Shown: piece by piece, positions 54,349 through 63,549 of the stretch
Numbering within the stretch: position 1 is the first letter of the stretch
How the letters are laid out: every line of letters begins with the position of its first letter
From: Isosphaera sp.
Lineage (GTDB): Bacteria; Planctomycetota; Planctomycetia; Gemmatales; Gemmataceae
Direction of reading: 5' to 3'
DNA: 64,000 bases
Assembly: GCA_013822345.1 (NCBI GenBank)
Contig: PNKH01000029.1
Location: forward strand, 1 to 64,000
The notes under the pieces: generated by a model
Told to the model about the DNA's origin: nothing
Database searches by the model: none
Seen by the model: the letters and a program-made list of their open reading frames with translations, nothing else
Position numbers and translations under genes: made by a program

Positions 54349-54685
54349 GGCCGGTCGGACCCCGGCGTCGGCGGGTGGCGTCCCGGTGGGTCAGTATACC
54401 CCCTCCTCCGCCTCTCACCACGACGGTAGGGGACGTGACCCGGAATTGACTGGAACCAGAACGGTCTCGCAGCCGCTGGACCGGCGCGGCAGAGCCCCCG
54501 CGCCTCGGCCCGCGGGGCGAGTTCGCCACGTCGGCCGCCGCGGCCCCGTGCCCGGACACGTCCGCGGGCGTGGGCCGGGTGATCCGCCCGCACCCGCGGA
54601 GCGGCACGGAACGATGGCTCGCGGTCGTCGGCGCCGTCTCACGGTCGTCGCGGGGCGGGTCGTCCCCACGCCCGCGGCGGGGCCG
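54349..54685. other. 337-base gap between UvrD-like and AraC-type genes
   Basis: The gap holds no convincing ORF on either strand. It contains the promoter candidate listed separately (54393-54398, minus) and GC-rich sequence with some local palindromic pairing. I see no repeats with arms longer than about 10 bp. Confidence 0.5.
54393..54398 (-). promoter_or_regulatory. Possible -10 element TATACT for the helicase operon
   Basis: On the minus strand the sequence reads GGGTATACTGACC; TATACT is close to the TATAAT consensus and lies 44 bases before the UvrD-like ATG at 54348. No good -35 hexamer is seen. Confidence 0.4.
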
Positions 54686-55861
54686 TCACGCCCTCCCCTT
54701 CAACTGTCGCTGCTCCCGGTACGCGCCCGGGCTCATGCCGAGTTCGCGGCGGAACACCTCGTACAGGCGCTGGATGGTCCCGAAGCCGGCGTCGCGGGCG
54801 ATCGCGGCGAGCGGCCGGTCGCTCTGGGCCAGCTCCCGCTTCGCCCGCTCGATCCGGACCCGGCGGATCTCGGCGGCGATCGGCCGCTTGAGGGTGTCCC
54901 GGAAGTAGTTCTGCAGGGTCCGCGTGCCGGTGCCGACCGCACCGGCGATGTCGTCCGGGCCGATGCGGCGGTGGCTGTGCGCGGCGATGTACGCGAGTGC
55001 GGCCGCCACCACCTGGTTGTCCACGGCGAAGAAGTCGGTCGACTCCCGCACGACGAGGCCGAGCGGGGTCACCCGGACCGGCCCGGGCGGGGGGTCGTGC
55101 CCGGCCATCAGCCGGCCGAGCAGCTCGGCCGCCGCGTACCCGATCCGGTCGTACCCGATCTCGACGCTGGTGAGCGACGGCCGCGGGCGCTCGCACAAGG
55201 TCTCCTGGTTCCTGCCGGCGATGATCGCGACGTCGTCCGGGACGCGCCACCCGCACCGCTGGCTCAGCTGCACCACCAGCCGCCCGCACACCTCCTGGCC
55301 GACGTACACGCCGACCGGCGGCCTCCACCCGCCCATCGCGCGGGCGATCAGCCGCTCCGTCTTCCGCCAGTTGGCCACGTCCCGGTACGGGTCCTGCGGC
55401 ACGTAGGCCGACGCGCAGCCGAAGCCGGCCTCCCGGACCAGCCGGGAGAACTCCCGCACCTCCAGCTCGTTGTCCGCGTTCCTCGGCGAGGTCAGGGTGG
55501 CGAACGTGCGGAACCCGCGGGCCAGCAGGTGCTCGGCCAGCAGCCGGCCCGTGGCCGCCGAGTCGGGGAACACCCCGGGCAGGAGGTGCCGGGCGGGCGA
55601 ACTGGGCCACACGTTCACGACCGGCACGCCCCGCCGGACCGCGCGCCGCGCGAGCAGGTGGTTCGCCCGCGCGAGTATGCCGTCGTAGCGGTCGGCGTGG
55701 GTCGGCTTGCGGCGGAGGGTGTCGTGCGCGAACTCGTCGATGACCGTGACCCAGCCCCGCTCCTCTGCGTACCGTTGGACGCCGGCGTACACCTCCGAGT
55801 GCCGTTTGTACGGCCACTGGATGTCCAGCATCAGGGCGACGCGGCGGGGTTCCCGTTCCAC
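54686..55861 (-). CDS. XylR-type AraC-family regulator
   Basis: A 391-residue DNA-binding regulator. The N-terminal 270 residues form a LacI/PBP-like sugar-binding domain (VALMLDIQWPYKRHSEVYAGVQRY at the start; VPDDVAIIAGRNQETLCERPRPSLTSVEIGYDRIGYAAAELL before the linker). The C-terminus is an AraC HTH: AGAVGTGTRTLQNYFRDTLKRP and AGFGTIQRLYEVFRRELGMSP. This combination is the XylR-type of sugar-responsive activators. It is transcribed divergently from the glycan-degradation genes at 56004-63489, which it probably controls. The inducing sugar is unknown. Confidence 0.92.
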   Translation of the reverse strand: MEREPRRVALMLDIQWPYKRHSEVYAGVQRYAEERGWVTVIDEFAHDTLRRKPTHADRYDGILARANHLLARRAVRRGVPVVNVWPSSPARHLLPGVFPDSAATGRLLAEHLLARGFRTFATLTSPRNADNELEVREFSRLVREAGFGCASAYVPQDPYRDVANWRKTERLIARAMGGWRPPVGVYVGQEVCGRLVVQLSQRCGWRVPDDVAIIAGRNQETLCERPRPSLTSVEIGYDRIGYAAAELLGRLMAGHDPPPGPVRVTPLGLVVRESTDFFAVDNQVVAAALAYIAAHSHRRIGPDDIAGAVGTGTRTLQNYFRDTLKRPIAAEIRRVRIERAKRELAQSDRPLAAIARDAGFGTIQRLYEVFRRELGMSPGAYREQRQLKGRA

Positions 55862-55897
55862 AACGTGCCTTCCCGGGTTCGTTACTTTTTTTCCTAG

Positions 55898-55912
55898 GAG
55901 CGTGACTCGCTC
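55898..55912. promoter_or_regulatory. Divergent promoter region with dyad GAGCG-N5-CGCTC
   Basis: The 142-base gap between divergent genes has a 15-base dyad (55898-55912, 5-bp arms). On the minus strand TTGACC is followed 17 bases later by TAGGAA, a plausible promoter for the regulator that spans this dyad; on the plus strand TACATT (55922-55927) is a weak -10. The dyad is a candidate operator for autoregulation. Confidence 0.4.
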
Positions 55913-56003
55913 GGGTCAAACTACATTCTTACCCCGCGCCGGTCCTGGCGGCGGCGCACGGCCGGGCAACCCGGCGCCGGCCCGTAGACAGGACGATCCG
56001 GAC

Positions 56004-56372
56004 ATGACTCGTGTCGCACGGCTGATCACCTTGGGAACCTTGGCTTCCCTCGTGGCGGGTTGCGAGACCCAGTACGCGACGGTGAAGGGCCGGGTGACCC
56101 TCGACGGCAGGCCGCTGAAGGGCGCGCTGGTGGGGTTCTACCCGAACCAGGGCCGCGGGTCGCACGGCGAGACCGACGCCGACGGGCGCTACGAGCTCAG
56201 GTACACCAACAAGAAGGCCGGCGTCCCGCCGGGGCCTTGCGTCGTCCGCATCACCACCGCGGATGCGAACACGCCCGAGAGATTGCCGGCACGATACCAC
56301 GAGAAGTCCGAGTTGGCCGAGGAGGTCAAGCCCGGGGACAACGTGTTCGATTTCGAGCTGAAATCCAAGTGA
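56004..56372 (+). CDS. Small lipoprotein, carboxypeptidase regulatory-like
   Basis: A 122-residue lipoprotein (lipobox LASLVAGC, Cys20). The remaining beta-sandwich has VKGRVTLDGRPLKGALVGFYP and GETDADGRYELRYT, the CarboxypepD_reg/transthyretin pattern. It is followed by a DUF1559 gene, as at 29237-30750 but in the opposite gene order. It starts the run of co-directional genes that diverge from the AraC-type regulator. Likely surface or periplasmic; function unknown. Confidence 0.8.
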   Translation: MTRVARLITLGTLASLVAGCETQYATVKGRVTLDGRPLKGALVGFYPNQGRGSHGETDADGRYELRYTNKKAGVPPGPCVVRITTADANTPERLPARYHEKSELAEEVKPGDNVFDFELKSK

Positions 56373-56439
56373 CCCGCGGGTTGTAACACCGCCCGCTTCG
56401 TCGCCCGCATCTTCTCTCCCTAACTGGCAGGTGTTCGTC

Positions 56440-57369
56440 ATGTCACGTCACCCGCATCGGAAGGCGTTCACGCTGATCGAGCTGCTGGTCGTGATCGCCA
56501 TCATCGCCGTCCTCGTCGGCCTGCTCCTCCCCGCGGTGCAGAAGGTGCGCGCCGCCGCGGCGCGCACGAAGTGCCAGAACAACCTCAAGCAGATCGGCCT
56601 CGGCCTGCACAACCACCACGACACCTTCGGCCGGTTCCCCGTCGGGTTCGACAGCGACACCGGCTGGGGCTGGGGCACGTTCCTGTTGCCGTACGTGGAG
56701 CAGGACAACCTCCACTCCCAGTTGCGCGCGGCGTCGAACAACTTCACCGCGGTCATGGCCCTCGGGGACCCCACGCTGGTCGGGCTCCTCAGGACCCGAC
56801 TCCCGGTCTACCGCTGTCCGGCCGACGTGGCGCCTGATGTCAACGACCGGCGCGTGCCGAACGTGGTCAACACCACGACCGGGGCGTCCCTCGGCTCGGC
56901 CCAGATCGGGTCGTCCAACTACGTCGGCGTCGGCGGGGCGTACACCTTCAACGCCAACACGGACCCCGTTCAGTTCACCGGGGTGCTGATCCCCAACCTG
57001 ACCCGCAAGATCCGTGACATCACCGACGGGACGACCAACACCCTCGCCGTCGGGGAGCGCGACTACCTGTACCACAACGCCGCGCTCTGGGCGGGCACCT
57101 CGAACAAGCGGCCCAACCGGTTCAACGGCCCGAACATGCACTTCAACCTGCAGGACGGCACCGGGGGCGGCATCAACGCGGTCCCCGGCAACAACTTCGC
57201 CAGCCTGCACTCCGGCGGCGCCAACTTCGTCCTGTGCGACGGCTCCGTCCGGTTCCTCCGCGAGAGCCTCAGCTCGGTCGGCACCACGTCCACCCCCAAC
57301 CCGACCACGAATACGCTCGGGGCGCTCGGCGCCATCAACGACGGTCAGGTTCTCCCCGGGGACCTGTAG
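56440..57369 (+). CDS. DUF1559 prepilin-like protein
   Basis: A 309-residue prepilin-like protein with an 8-residue leader (MSRHPHRK) and [17 protein letters not shown]; the residue before the cleavage Phe is Ala rather than Gly. [22 protein letters not shown] and GDGTTNTLAVGE-like DGTTNTLAVGERDY, plus LCDGSVRFLRES at the end, mark DUF1559. It probably forms a pseudopilin or surface protein co-expressed with the catabolic genes. An ATG nine bases upstream is an alternative start. Confidence 0.88.
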   Translation: MSRHPHRKAFTLIELLVVIAIIAVLVGLLLPAVQKVRAAAARTKCQNNLKQIGLGLHNHHDTFGRFPVGFDSDTGWGWGTFLLPYVEQDNLHSQLRAASNNFTAVMALGDPTLVGLLRTRLPVYRCPADVAPDVNDRRVPNVVNTTTGASLGSAQIGSSNYVGVGGAYTFNANTDPVQFTGVLIPNLTRKIRDITDGTTNTLAVGERDYLYHNAALWAGTSNKRPNRFNGPNMHFNLQDGTGGGINAVPGNNFASLHSGGANFVLCDGSVRFLRESLSSVGTTSTPNPTTNTLGALGAINDGQVLPGDL

Positions 57370-57442
57370 GTGAACGGCACCAGACGGGCGGATCAAGTTG
57401 TTCCTGACGGTAGCGAGGCGACCCCTACTCCGAGGTGTCAGT

Positions 57443-58381
57443 ATGAAGCGCCCCCCGATCCGTGCCGCCCTGTGCGGTGCCCTTTTCCTCGTGCTCTCGG
57501 CCCCCGCCCCCGCGGCCGACAAGCCGGTGAAGGTGTTCGTCCTCGCCGGCCAGTCGAACATGGAGGGGCACGGGTTCGTCGCGGCCGACCCGAAGCGGAA
57601 CGACGGCAAGGGGAGCCTGGAGTACGTCACCAGGCAGCCCGACACCGCCGCCCGGTTCAAGCACCTCGTTGGCAAGGACGGCAAGTGGGCGGCGCGGGAC
57701 GACGTGTGGATCCACTACCTCGACCGCAAGGGGAAGCTGACCGCCGGCTTCGGGGTGAAGGACGACCGGATCGGCCCGGAACTCGGGTTCGGGTGCGTGG
57801 TCGGCGACACCTTCGAGGAGCCGGTGCTGCTCCTCAAGCTGGCGTGGGGCGGGAAGAGCCTGGCGAAGGACTTCCGCCCGCCGGGCGCGGGGGGCGAGGT
57901 CGGCCCGTTCTACAAGGAGGTGATCGACCGCACGAAGGCGGTGCTGAAGGACCTGAAGAAGGAGTTCCCGGAGTTCGGCGACCGGGGCTACGAGCTGGCC
58001 GGGTTCGGCTGGCACCAGGGGTGGAACGACCGCATCAACCAGGCGTTCGTGGACGAGTACGAGAAGAACATGGCGCACTTCATCCGCGACGTCCGCAAGG
58101 ACCTCGGGGTGCCGAAGCTGCCGTTCGTGATCGCCGAGAGCGGCCAGGGCGGGAAGGATGAGAAGCACCCGCGGGCGCTCGCCCTCATGAAGGCCCAGGC
58201 GGCGCCGGCCGGGTACGAGGAGTTCAAGGGGAACGTGGCGTTCGTGAGCACGACCGGCTTCTGGCGGACGGAGGACGTGTCGCCGACGAAGCAGGGCTAC
58301 CACTGGAACAGCAACGCCGAGACGTACTACCTGATCGGCGAGGCGATGGGCCGCGCGATGACGAAGCTGTGCGGGAAGTAG
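57443..58381 (+). CDS. SASA-type carbohydrate acetylesterase (1 of 2)
   Basis: A 312-residue exported esterase of the sialate O-acetylesterase (SASA) type. A signal peptide (IRAALCGALFLVLSAPAPA) precedes KVFVLAGQSNMEGHG, with the nucleophile Ser in GQSN; the conserved GFGWHQGWND and GNVAFVSTTGFW are further along. It should remove acetyl groups from sugars. The ATG has GAGG 7 bases upstream. It is followed 44 bases later by the next gene. The sugar is unknown, but a paralogue lies at 60097. Confidence 0.9.
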   Translation: MKRPPIRAALCGALFLVLSAPAPAADKPVKVFVLAGQSNMEGHGFVAADPKRNDGKGSLEYVTRQPDTAARFKHLVGKDGKWAARDDVWIHYLDRKGKLTAGFGVKDDRIGPELGFGCVVGDTFEEPVLLLKLAWGGKSLAKDFRPPGAGGEVGPFYKEVIDRTKAVLKDLKKEFPEFGDRGYELAGFGWHQGWNDRINQAFVDEYEKNMAHFIRDVRKDLGVPKLPFVIAESGQGGKDEKHPRALALMKAQAAPAGYEEFKGNVAFVSTTGFWRTEDVSPTKQGYHWNSNAETYYLIGEAMGRAMTKLCGK

Positions 58382-58425
58382 CCCACCAGGTGAGCCCCCG
58401 CCCGTCGCCCCACGGAGACCAACGG

Positions 58426-60051
58426 ATGCCGAGCCTTCCCGTCCGCACCGCGGCGTGCCTCGCGGCGCTGCTCCTCGCGCGCCCCGCCGGCGGGGCCGAC
58501 CCCGCGCCGCCGCAGAAGGCGGAGATGGCCGGCTACCTGCTCGTCCCGCACGAGCGGGTGGACAAGCAGTACAACGCCGGGTTCTCGATGTACGTAGCCG
58601 CGTGGCCGCTGCTGAAGAACTACCCCGGGCAGGAGTTCCAGAGCGGGCTGTTCGGCACCTGGATGTTCTCCCAGTACGACGGGCCGAAGCCGGAGAAGGC
58701 GTACTCGGACATCGAGGGCGGACTCGGCTGGTGGCGCGACACCCGGTTCGCCACCGAGACGCCGAAGTTCATCATGGGCGGCGTCGCGCTGAACTTCGTC
58801 GAGTGGGCCAACGGCCCCGGGGCGGGCAAGGGCCGCGACTGGAAGAACCCCAAAGGGCACTACGCCATCGCCCAGCTCAGTCCGTGGGTGCTCTGGCCGC
58901 CGGATGGGTTAAACCTCAAGCAGGGCACGTCGGGCGAGCTGTTCGGGTACGGCTACCTGCCGCTGCCGCTCACCGCCGCCAAGAAGACGACCGCCGGGAA
59001 GGACGTGCCGACCGGCGACCAGTGCTGGACGCTGTTCCTGAACGCCGGCAACTTCAAGGGGCCGGTCACGTTCTTCGTGCCGTACTTCTGGTCGAAGCCG
59101 ACGACCGAGCGCACCGATTTGGCCGGCATGTTCCTCGACACCCGCCCGTCGGAGCCGAACAAGGCCATCCAGATGGAGACGCAGCACGTCCCCGCGTTCA
59201 TCGCGAAGGACGCGAAGGGCGACACCTACGCGCGGGTCGCGCCCACCCAGTTCCCGGCGAGGCCGGACGGGGACGCGCCGCTCATCCACCGTGTCACCGC
59301 GTACCGCAAGGCGGCCCTGTGGGACGGCGTGCAGGCGTGGTTCGACGGCGGCAAAGCGGTCTCCGGCGCCATCGACCCGAAGGCGGCCGCCGTCCACACC
59401 TTCAAGGGCGGGGGCGGGGCGACCTGGCGGATCTACCCGCCGAACACCGAGCGCGACAAGCGGGTGCCGCTGGCCTGGGGTTCGTTCGCCACACCGACCG
59501 CACTCGACGAGACCACCTACGGCTACAGGTGGGCGAAGGAGGTCGTGGCGAAGGACGGTTCGCGGGTCACCCTGCCCGAGTACTACCGCCTGGAGAAGGA
59601 CAAGAAGGACAAGGAGCGGTGGGTGGTGGCGAGCGCGAAGGACGTGCCGGCCGAGACCGGGCTGACGAAGGTGGAGTTCCGCCAGGGGCGGACCGCCAAG
59701 CCGCAGCCCTACGTCACCCCGGACGACGCGGCGAGCAGCTGGAAGAAGCCGGGGCCGGCGGCCGGGCCGTTCGAGGCGAAGCTCGGGGACGGCAGCGTGG
59801 TCACCTACTCCTGGTACCGCTTCGCCGACCAGCCCGCCCTGCTGAACGCCGACCTGACCGCCGACGAGCGGGAGGCGCTCCAGAAGCGGGTGGAGCTGCT
59901 GCACAAGAACTGGACGAAAGACCGCGAGTACCTCCCCCCGCCGACCGCCGGCAAGCTCGCCGACCTCGACCCCGCCGTCCTCGTCACCCCGCCGAAGGGG
60001 TTGGATATCGGGTACGTGCCGATCGTCACCCGCCAGGGCATGAAGGAATAG
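58426..60051 (+). CDS. Large exported protein of unknown function
   Basis: A 541-residue secreted protein. Signal peptide MPSLPVRTAACLAALLLARPAGG. The body is rich in Trp, Tyr, Lys and Pro with a beta-rich look (GFSMYVAAWPLLKNYPGQEF, SGLFGTWMFSQYDGPKP, WEGVQAWF-like DGVQAWFDGGKA) and no catalytic motif that I recognise. It lies between two SASA esterases, so a role in binding or cleaving the same glycan is possible. RBS: GGAG 9 bases before ATG. Confidence 0.75.
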   Translation: MPSLPVRTAACLAALLLARPAGGADPAPPQKAEMAGYLLVPHERVDKQYNAGFSMYVAAWPLLKNYPGQEFQSGLFGTWMFSQYDGPKPEKAYSDIEGGLGWWRDTRFATETPKFIMGGVALNFVEWANGPGAGKGRDWKNPKGHYAIAQLSPWVLWPPDGLNLKQGTSGELFGYGYLPLPLTAAKKTTAGKDVPTGDQCWTLFLNAGNFKGPVTFFVPYFWSKPTTERTDLAGMFLDTRPSEPNKAIQMETQHVPAFIAKDAKGDTYARVAPTQFPARPDGDAPLIHRVTAYRKAALWDGVQAWFDGGKAVSGAIDPKAAAVHTFKGGGGATWRIYPPNTERDKRVPLAWGSFATPTALDETTYGYRWAKEVVAKDGSRVTLPEYYRLEKDKKDKERWVVASAKDVPAETGLTKVEFRQGRTAKPQPYVTPDDAASSWKKPGPAAGPFEAKLGDGSVVTYSWYRFADQPALLNADLTADEREALQKRVELLHKNWTKDREYLPPPTAGKLADLDPAVLVTPPKGLDIGYVPIVTRQGMKE

Positions 60052-60096
60052 CCACACACGATTCCGGTTTTGAACCATCCACAAGCACGGTGATCC

Positions 60097-61182
60097 ATGC
60101 CGCGTCGAATGATCTTAGCCCTCGCCGCTGTCATCGCGGCAGTCGGCGTCGGTTCCGCCCAGGAACCCCGCCCGGCCCTCCCGAAGCCGGACGGCAAACC
60201 GGCCGACCACACCAAGAAGGTGAAGGTGTTCATCCTGCTCGGCCAGTCCAACATGCTCGGCTTCGGGCGCGTCGGGCCGAAGGAGACCAAGGGCTCCCTC
60301 GAATACATGATCCACGAAAAGGGGAAGTACGGCTTCCTCGTCGACGACGACAAGACGTGGACGACCCGCAAGGACGTGCGCTCCGTCCACGTCATGGATC
60401 AGCGGGGCGTCGACTACAAGGACATGGAGAAGTTCGGCGACGTGAAGAACGACTGGCTCACGGTGAAGGGCAACTTCGGCCCGGAGTTGGGCTTCGGCCA
60501 CGTCGTGGGCCACGTCCTGGACGAGCCGGTGCTGGTGCTGAAGGCGTGCATCGGCAACCGCAGCCTCGGGTGGGACCTGCTCCCGCCGGGGAGCGAGCGG
60601 TACGAGTTCGAGGGCAAGGTGTACGCGGGGTACAAGGACGTCGCCCCGTCGTGGGACAAGGGGGCGGAGCCGAAGGCGGTGCCGTGGTACGCGGGCCGGC
60701 AGTACGACGCGGACACCGCGCACGCCAAGGCGGTGCTCCAGAACCTCAAGAAGTACTTCCCCGATTACAAGGACCAGGGGTACGAGGTGGCCGGGTTCGT
60801 CTGGTGGCAGGGGCACAAGGACCAGAACGCCGCGCACGCCGGCAAGTACGAGGAGAACCTCGTGCGGCTCATCAAGTCGCTGCGCAAGGACTTCGACGCG
60901 CCGGGCGCGAAGTTCGTGCTCGCCACCGGGTGCGGGAACCCGGGGCGCGAGGGCTTCGGGCTGAAGATCGCGGAGGCCCAACTCGCCGTCGGCGACGCGA
61001 CGAAGCACCCGGAGTTCAAGGGCAACGTGAAGGCCGTGGACACCCGCGACCTGTGGCGCGAGGCGGCCGACTCGCCCACCAACCAGGGCTACCACTACAA
61101 CCACAACGCCGAGACCTACATGGAAACCGGCCTCCGCCTCGGCTGGGCGATGGCGGACCTGCTGAAGGGCGAGAGGAAATGA
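60097..61182 (+). CDS. SASA-type carbohydrate acetylesterase (2 of 2)
   Basis: A 361-residue exported paralogue of the SASA esterase at 57443. Signal peptide MILALAAVIAAVGVGSA; VKVFILLGQSNMLGFGR holds the nucleophile Ser, and FVWWQGHKDQN and GNVKAVDTRDLWREAAD follow. It differs by an insertion (around YKDVAPSWDKGAEPK) and is only moderately similar. Its stop overlaps the sulfatase start (ATGA), so they are one transcript. Substrate: an acetylated sugar, identity unknown. Confidence 0.9.
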   Translation: MPRRMILALAAVIAAVGVGSAQEPRPALPKPDGKPADHTKKVKVFILLGQSNMLGFGRVGPKETKGSLEYMIHEKGKYGFLVDDDKTWTTRKDVRSVHVMDQRGVDYKDMEKFGDVKNDWLTVKGNFGPELGFGHVVGHVLDEPVLVLKACIGNRSLGWDLLPPGSERYEFEGKVYAGYKDVAPSWDKGAEPKAVPWYAGRQYDADTAHAKAVLQNLKKYFPDYKDQGYEVAGFVWWQGHKDQNAAHAGKYEENLVRLIKSLRKDFDAPGAKFVLATGCGNPGREGFGLKIAEAQLAVGDATKHPEFKGNVKAVDTRDLWREAADSPTNQGYHYNHNAETYMETGLRLGWAMADLLKGERK

Positions 61183-62705
61183 CCCGCACGGCCCTCCTGT
61201 GCCTGCTGCCGCTGGCGGGCGCGCCGCCGGCCGTCGCCGCCGGCAAGCCGAACGTCGTCTACATCCTGGCCGACGACCTCGGGTACGGCGACATCGGCTG
61301 CTACAACCCCGCGTCGAAGATCCCCACCCCGAACCTCGACCGGCTGGCCGGGGAGGGGGTGCGGTTCACCGACGCGCACTCGCCCTCGGCGGTCTGCACG
61401 CCCACCCGGTACGCCCTCCTCACCGGCCGGTACGCCTGGCGGACGCGGTTACAGCGGAACGTGATCGGGCCGTTCTCACAGCCTCTCATCGCGGAGCGGC
61501 AGCTCACCGTCCCGGCGATGCTCCGCGAGCAGGGGTACGCCACCGCGTGCGTCGGCAAGTGGCACCTCGGCTGGGGCTGGCCGAAGCCCGGGGACGGCGG
61601 AAGACGAGACTTCACGAAGGCGATCCCCGACGGCCCCACCGCCCGCGGGTTTGACACGTACTTCGGCACCGACGTGCCGAACTACCCCCCGTACTGCTTC
61701 ATCGAGAACGACAAGACCGTCGGCCTGCCGACGGAGACGGCACCCGTCGGGCGCGACTCGTTCAACATCGCCGGCCCGATGCTGCCCGGCTGGAAGCTCG
61801 TGGACGTGCTGCCGGGGCTGGAGAAGCGCGCGGTCGAGTACATCGGAACGGCCGCGAAGGGGAACAAGCCGTTCTTCCTGTACCTGCCGCTCACCTCGCC
61901 GCACTTCCCGGTCGTGCCGTCGGCCGGGTTCAAGGGGAAGGGCCGGGCGGGCGAGTACGGCGACTTCGTGGCGCAGACGGACGCGGTGGTGGGCAGGGTG
62001 CTCGACGCCCTGCGGGCGGCCGGCGTCGCCGAAAAGACGCTCGTCATCTTCACCAGCGACAACGGTCCGGAGGTCACCGGCGAGGTGAGCCCCGGGGTGT
62101 ACGACCGGCTGAAGGAGTTCGGGCACGCGAGCATGGGGTCCCTCCGCGGGGCGAAGCGGGACGCCTGGGAGGGCGGGCACCGCGTGCCGTTCGTCGCCCG
62201 CTGGCCGGGGAGGATCGCGGCGGGCACCACCTGCGACGAGACGATCTGCCACGTCGACTTGATGACCACCCTCGCCGGGTTGCTCGAGGTGAAGCTCCCC
62301 GCCGCCGCCGGGGTGGACAGCGTGAACATCCTCCCCGCGCTCCTCGGCGAGAAGCGGCCGGCCCCGCTGCGGGAGGCGACGGTGCACCACAGCGCGCAGG
62401 GCAAGTTCGCCGTCCGCAAGGGCGACTGGGTGCTCATCCTCGCCCCGACCGGGGACGACAACGCCAAGAAGGGCGAGCCGGATTGGTTCAGGAAGGACCG
62501 CGGGTACACCGCCCACACCGAACCGGGCGAACTGTACAACCTGGCCTCCGACCCGACTCAGAAGAAGAACGTGTACGCCACCGAGGCCGCGAAGGTGAAG
62601 GAACTGGCCGCCCTGATGGAGAAGTACGTGACCGACGGCCGGAGCACGCCGGGGGCGAAGCAGCCGAACGACGTGGACATCGCCTGGGACAAACGGGCCA
62701 GGTGA
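61179..62705 (+). CDS. Exported sulfatase with CTPTR active site
   Basis: A 508-residue secreted sulfatase. After the signal peptide come NVVYILADDLGYGDIGCYN and the catalytic C73 in AVCTPTRYALLTGRY, a canonical CxPxR motif for oxidation to formylglycine. Other marks are CVGKWHLGWGW, IFTSDNGPEV and YNLASDPTQKKN. Together with two acetylesterases it suggests an acetylated and sulfated polysaccharide substrate. The gene starts inside the previous stop (ATGA). Confidence 0.95.
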   Translation: MTRTALLCLLPLAGAPPAVAAGKPNVVYILADDLGYGDIGCYNPASKIPTPNLDRLAGEGVRFTDAHSPSAVCTPTRYALLTGRYAWRTRLQRNVIGPFSQPLIAERQLTVPAMLREQGYATACVGKWHLGWGWPKPGDGGRRDFTKAIPDGPTARGFDTYFGTDVPNYPPYCFIENDKTVGLPTETAPVGRDSFNIAGPMLPGWKLVDVLPGLEKRAVEYIGTAAKGNKPFFLYLPLTSPHFPVVPSAGFKGKGRAGEYGDFVAQTDAVVGRVLDALRAAGVAEKTLVIFTSDNGPEVTGEVSPGVYDRLKEFGHASMGSLRGAKRDAWEGGHRVPFVARWPGRIAAGTTCDETICHVDLMTTLAGLLEVKLPAAAGVDSVNILPALLGEKRPAPLREATVHHSAQGKFAVRKGDWVLILAPTGDDNAKKGEPDWFRKDRGYTAHTEPGELYNLASDPTQKKNVYATEAAKVKELAALMEKYVTDGRSTPGAKQPNDVDIAWDKRAR

Positions 62706-62736
62706 CGACCCACCCCACCCGTCGAGGAGAAGCCGG

Positions 62737-63489
62737 ATGACCCCCGCCGCCCTGCTCGCGCTCGCCCTGCTCCCGGCCGACCCGGACTTCAAGCCGGACC
62801 AGGGCAAACTCCCCGTCGCGCCCCCGAAGGGGGCGACCGTGCTCCTCGACGAGAAGGGGAACCACTCGTTCCTGAGCATGGCGGGCGAGAAGACCGACTG
62901 GCCGGTCGAGGACGGGGTGATCACCTCCACGTCGAACAAGAAGAACCAGAACCACGTCGTCTCGAAGCTCCACTTCCGGGACGCCGACATCCACGTCGAG
63001 TTCCTGCTGCCGGAGAAGGGGGCGGCGAACAGCGGGGTGTACATCCACGGCAACTACGAGATCCAAATCCTCAACTCGTTCGGCAAGGAGAAGGTGACGC
63101 AGGACGACGCCGGCGCGCTGTACGGGTTCTCGCCGCCGCTCGAGAACGCCTGCCGCAAGCCGGGGGAGTGGCAGGTGTTCGACATCCGCTACCGCGCCCC
63201 GCGGCGCGACGCCGCGGGCAAGATCGTCGAGAACGGGACCGTCACGGTGTGGTTCAACGGGAAGAAGGTGCAGGACGGCACGCCGTTCGGCGAGCCGAAG
63301 TCGGCGTTCCACCCGTTCCGGTACGGCACGACCCCGTACCTGGAGAAGGTCCGCGACCGGCAGAAGGCGACGATGACCGGCCCGGTGTTCCTGCAGGACC
63401 ACGGCAACCCGGTGAAGTTCCGCAACGTGTGGGTCCTCCCGGCGGACGACCGCGCCTTCGTGTACGAGCCCAAGGCCGACAGCAAATGA
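62737..63489 (+). CDS. DUF1080 protein (3-keto-disaccharide hydrolase-like)
   Basis: A 250-residue secreted jelly-roll protein of the DUF1080 family, which is widely found in planctomycete and Bacteroidetes sugar-degradation loci; related proteins cleave 3-keto-glycosides. Visible marks: signal-like N-terminus, DADIHVEFLLPEKGAANSGVYIHGNYEIQIL, ALYGF, GEWQVFDIRYRAPR, VTVWFNGKKV and GPVFLQDHGNPVKFRNVWV. The enzyme activity is inferred from the family. It lies 31 bases after the sulfatase. Confidence 0.9.
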   Translation: MTPAALLALALLPADPDFKPDQGKLPVAPPKGATVLLDEKGNHSFLSMAGEKTDWPVEDGVITSTSNKKNQNHVVSKLHFRDADIHVEFLLPEKGAANSGVYIHGNYEIQILNSFGKEKVTQDDAGALYGFSPPLENACRKPGEWQVFDIRYRAPRRDAAGKIVENGTVTVWFNGKKVQDGTPFGEPKSAFHPFRYGTTPYLEKVRDRQKATMTGPVFLQDHGNPVKFRNVWVLPADDRAFVYEPKADSK

Positions 63490-63549
63490 GCCCGCGGGTG
63501 GTCCGCCCGCCCGGCCCCCGCGCCTCCGAGTCCGAGGAGTCGTCACACG

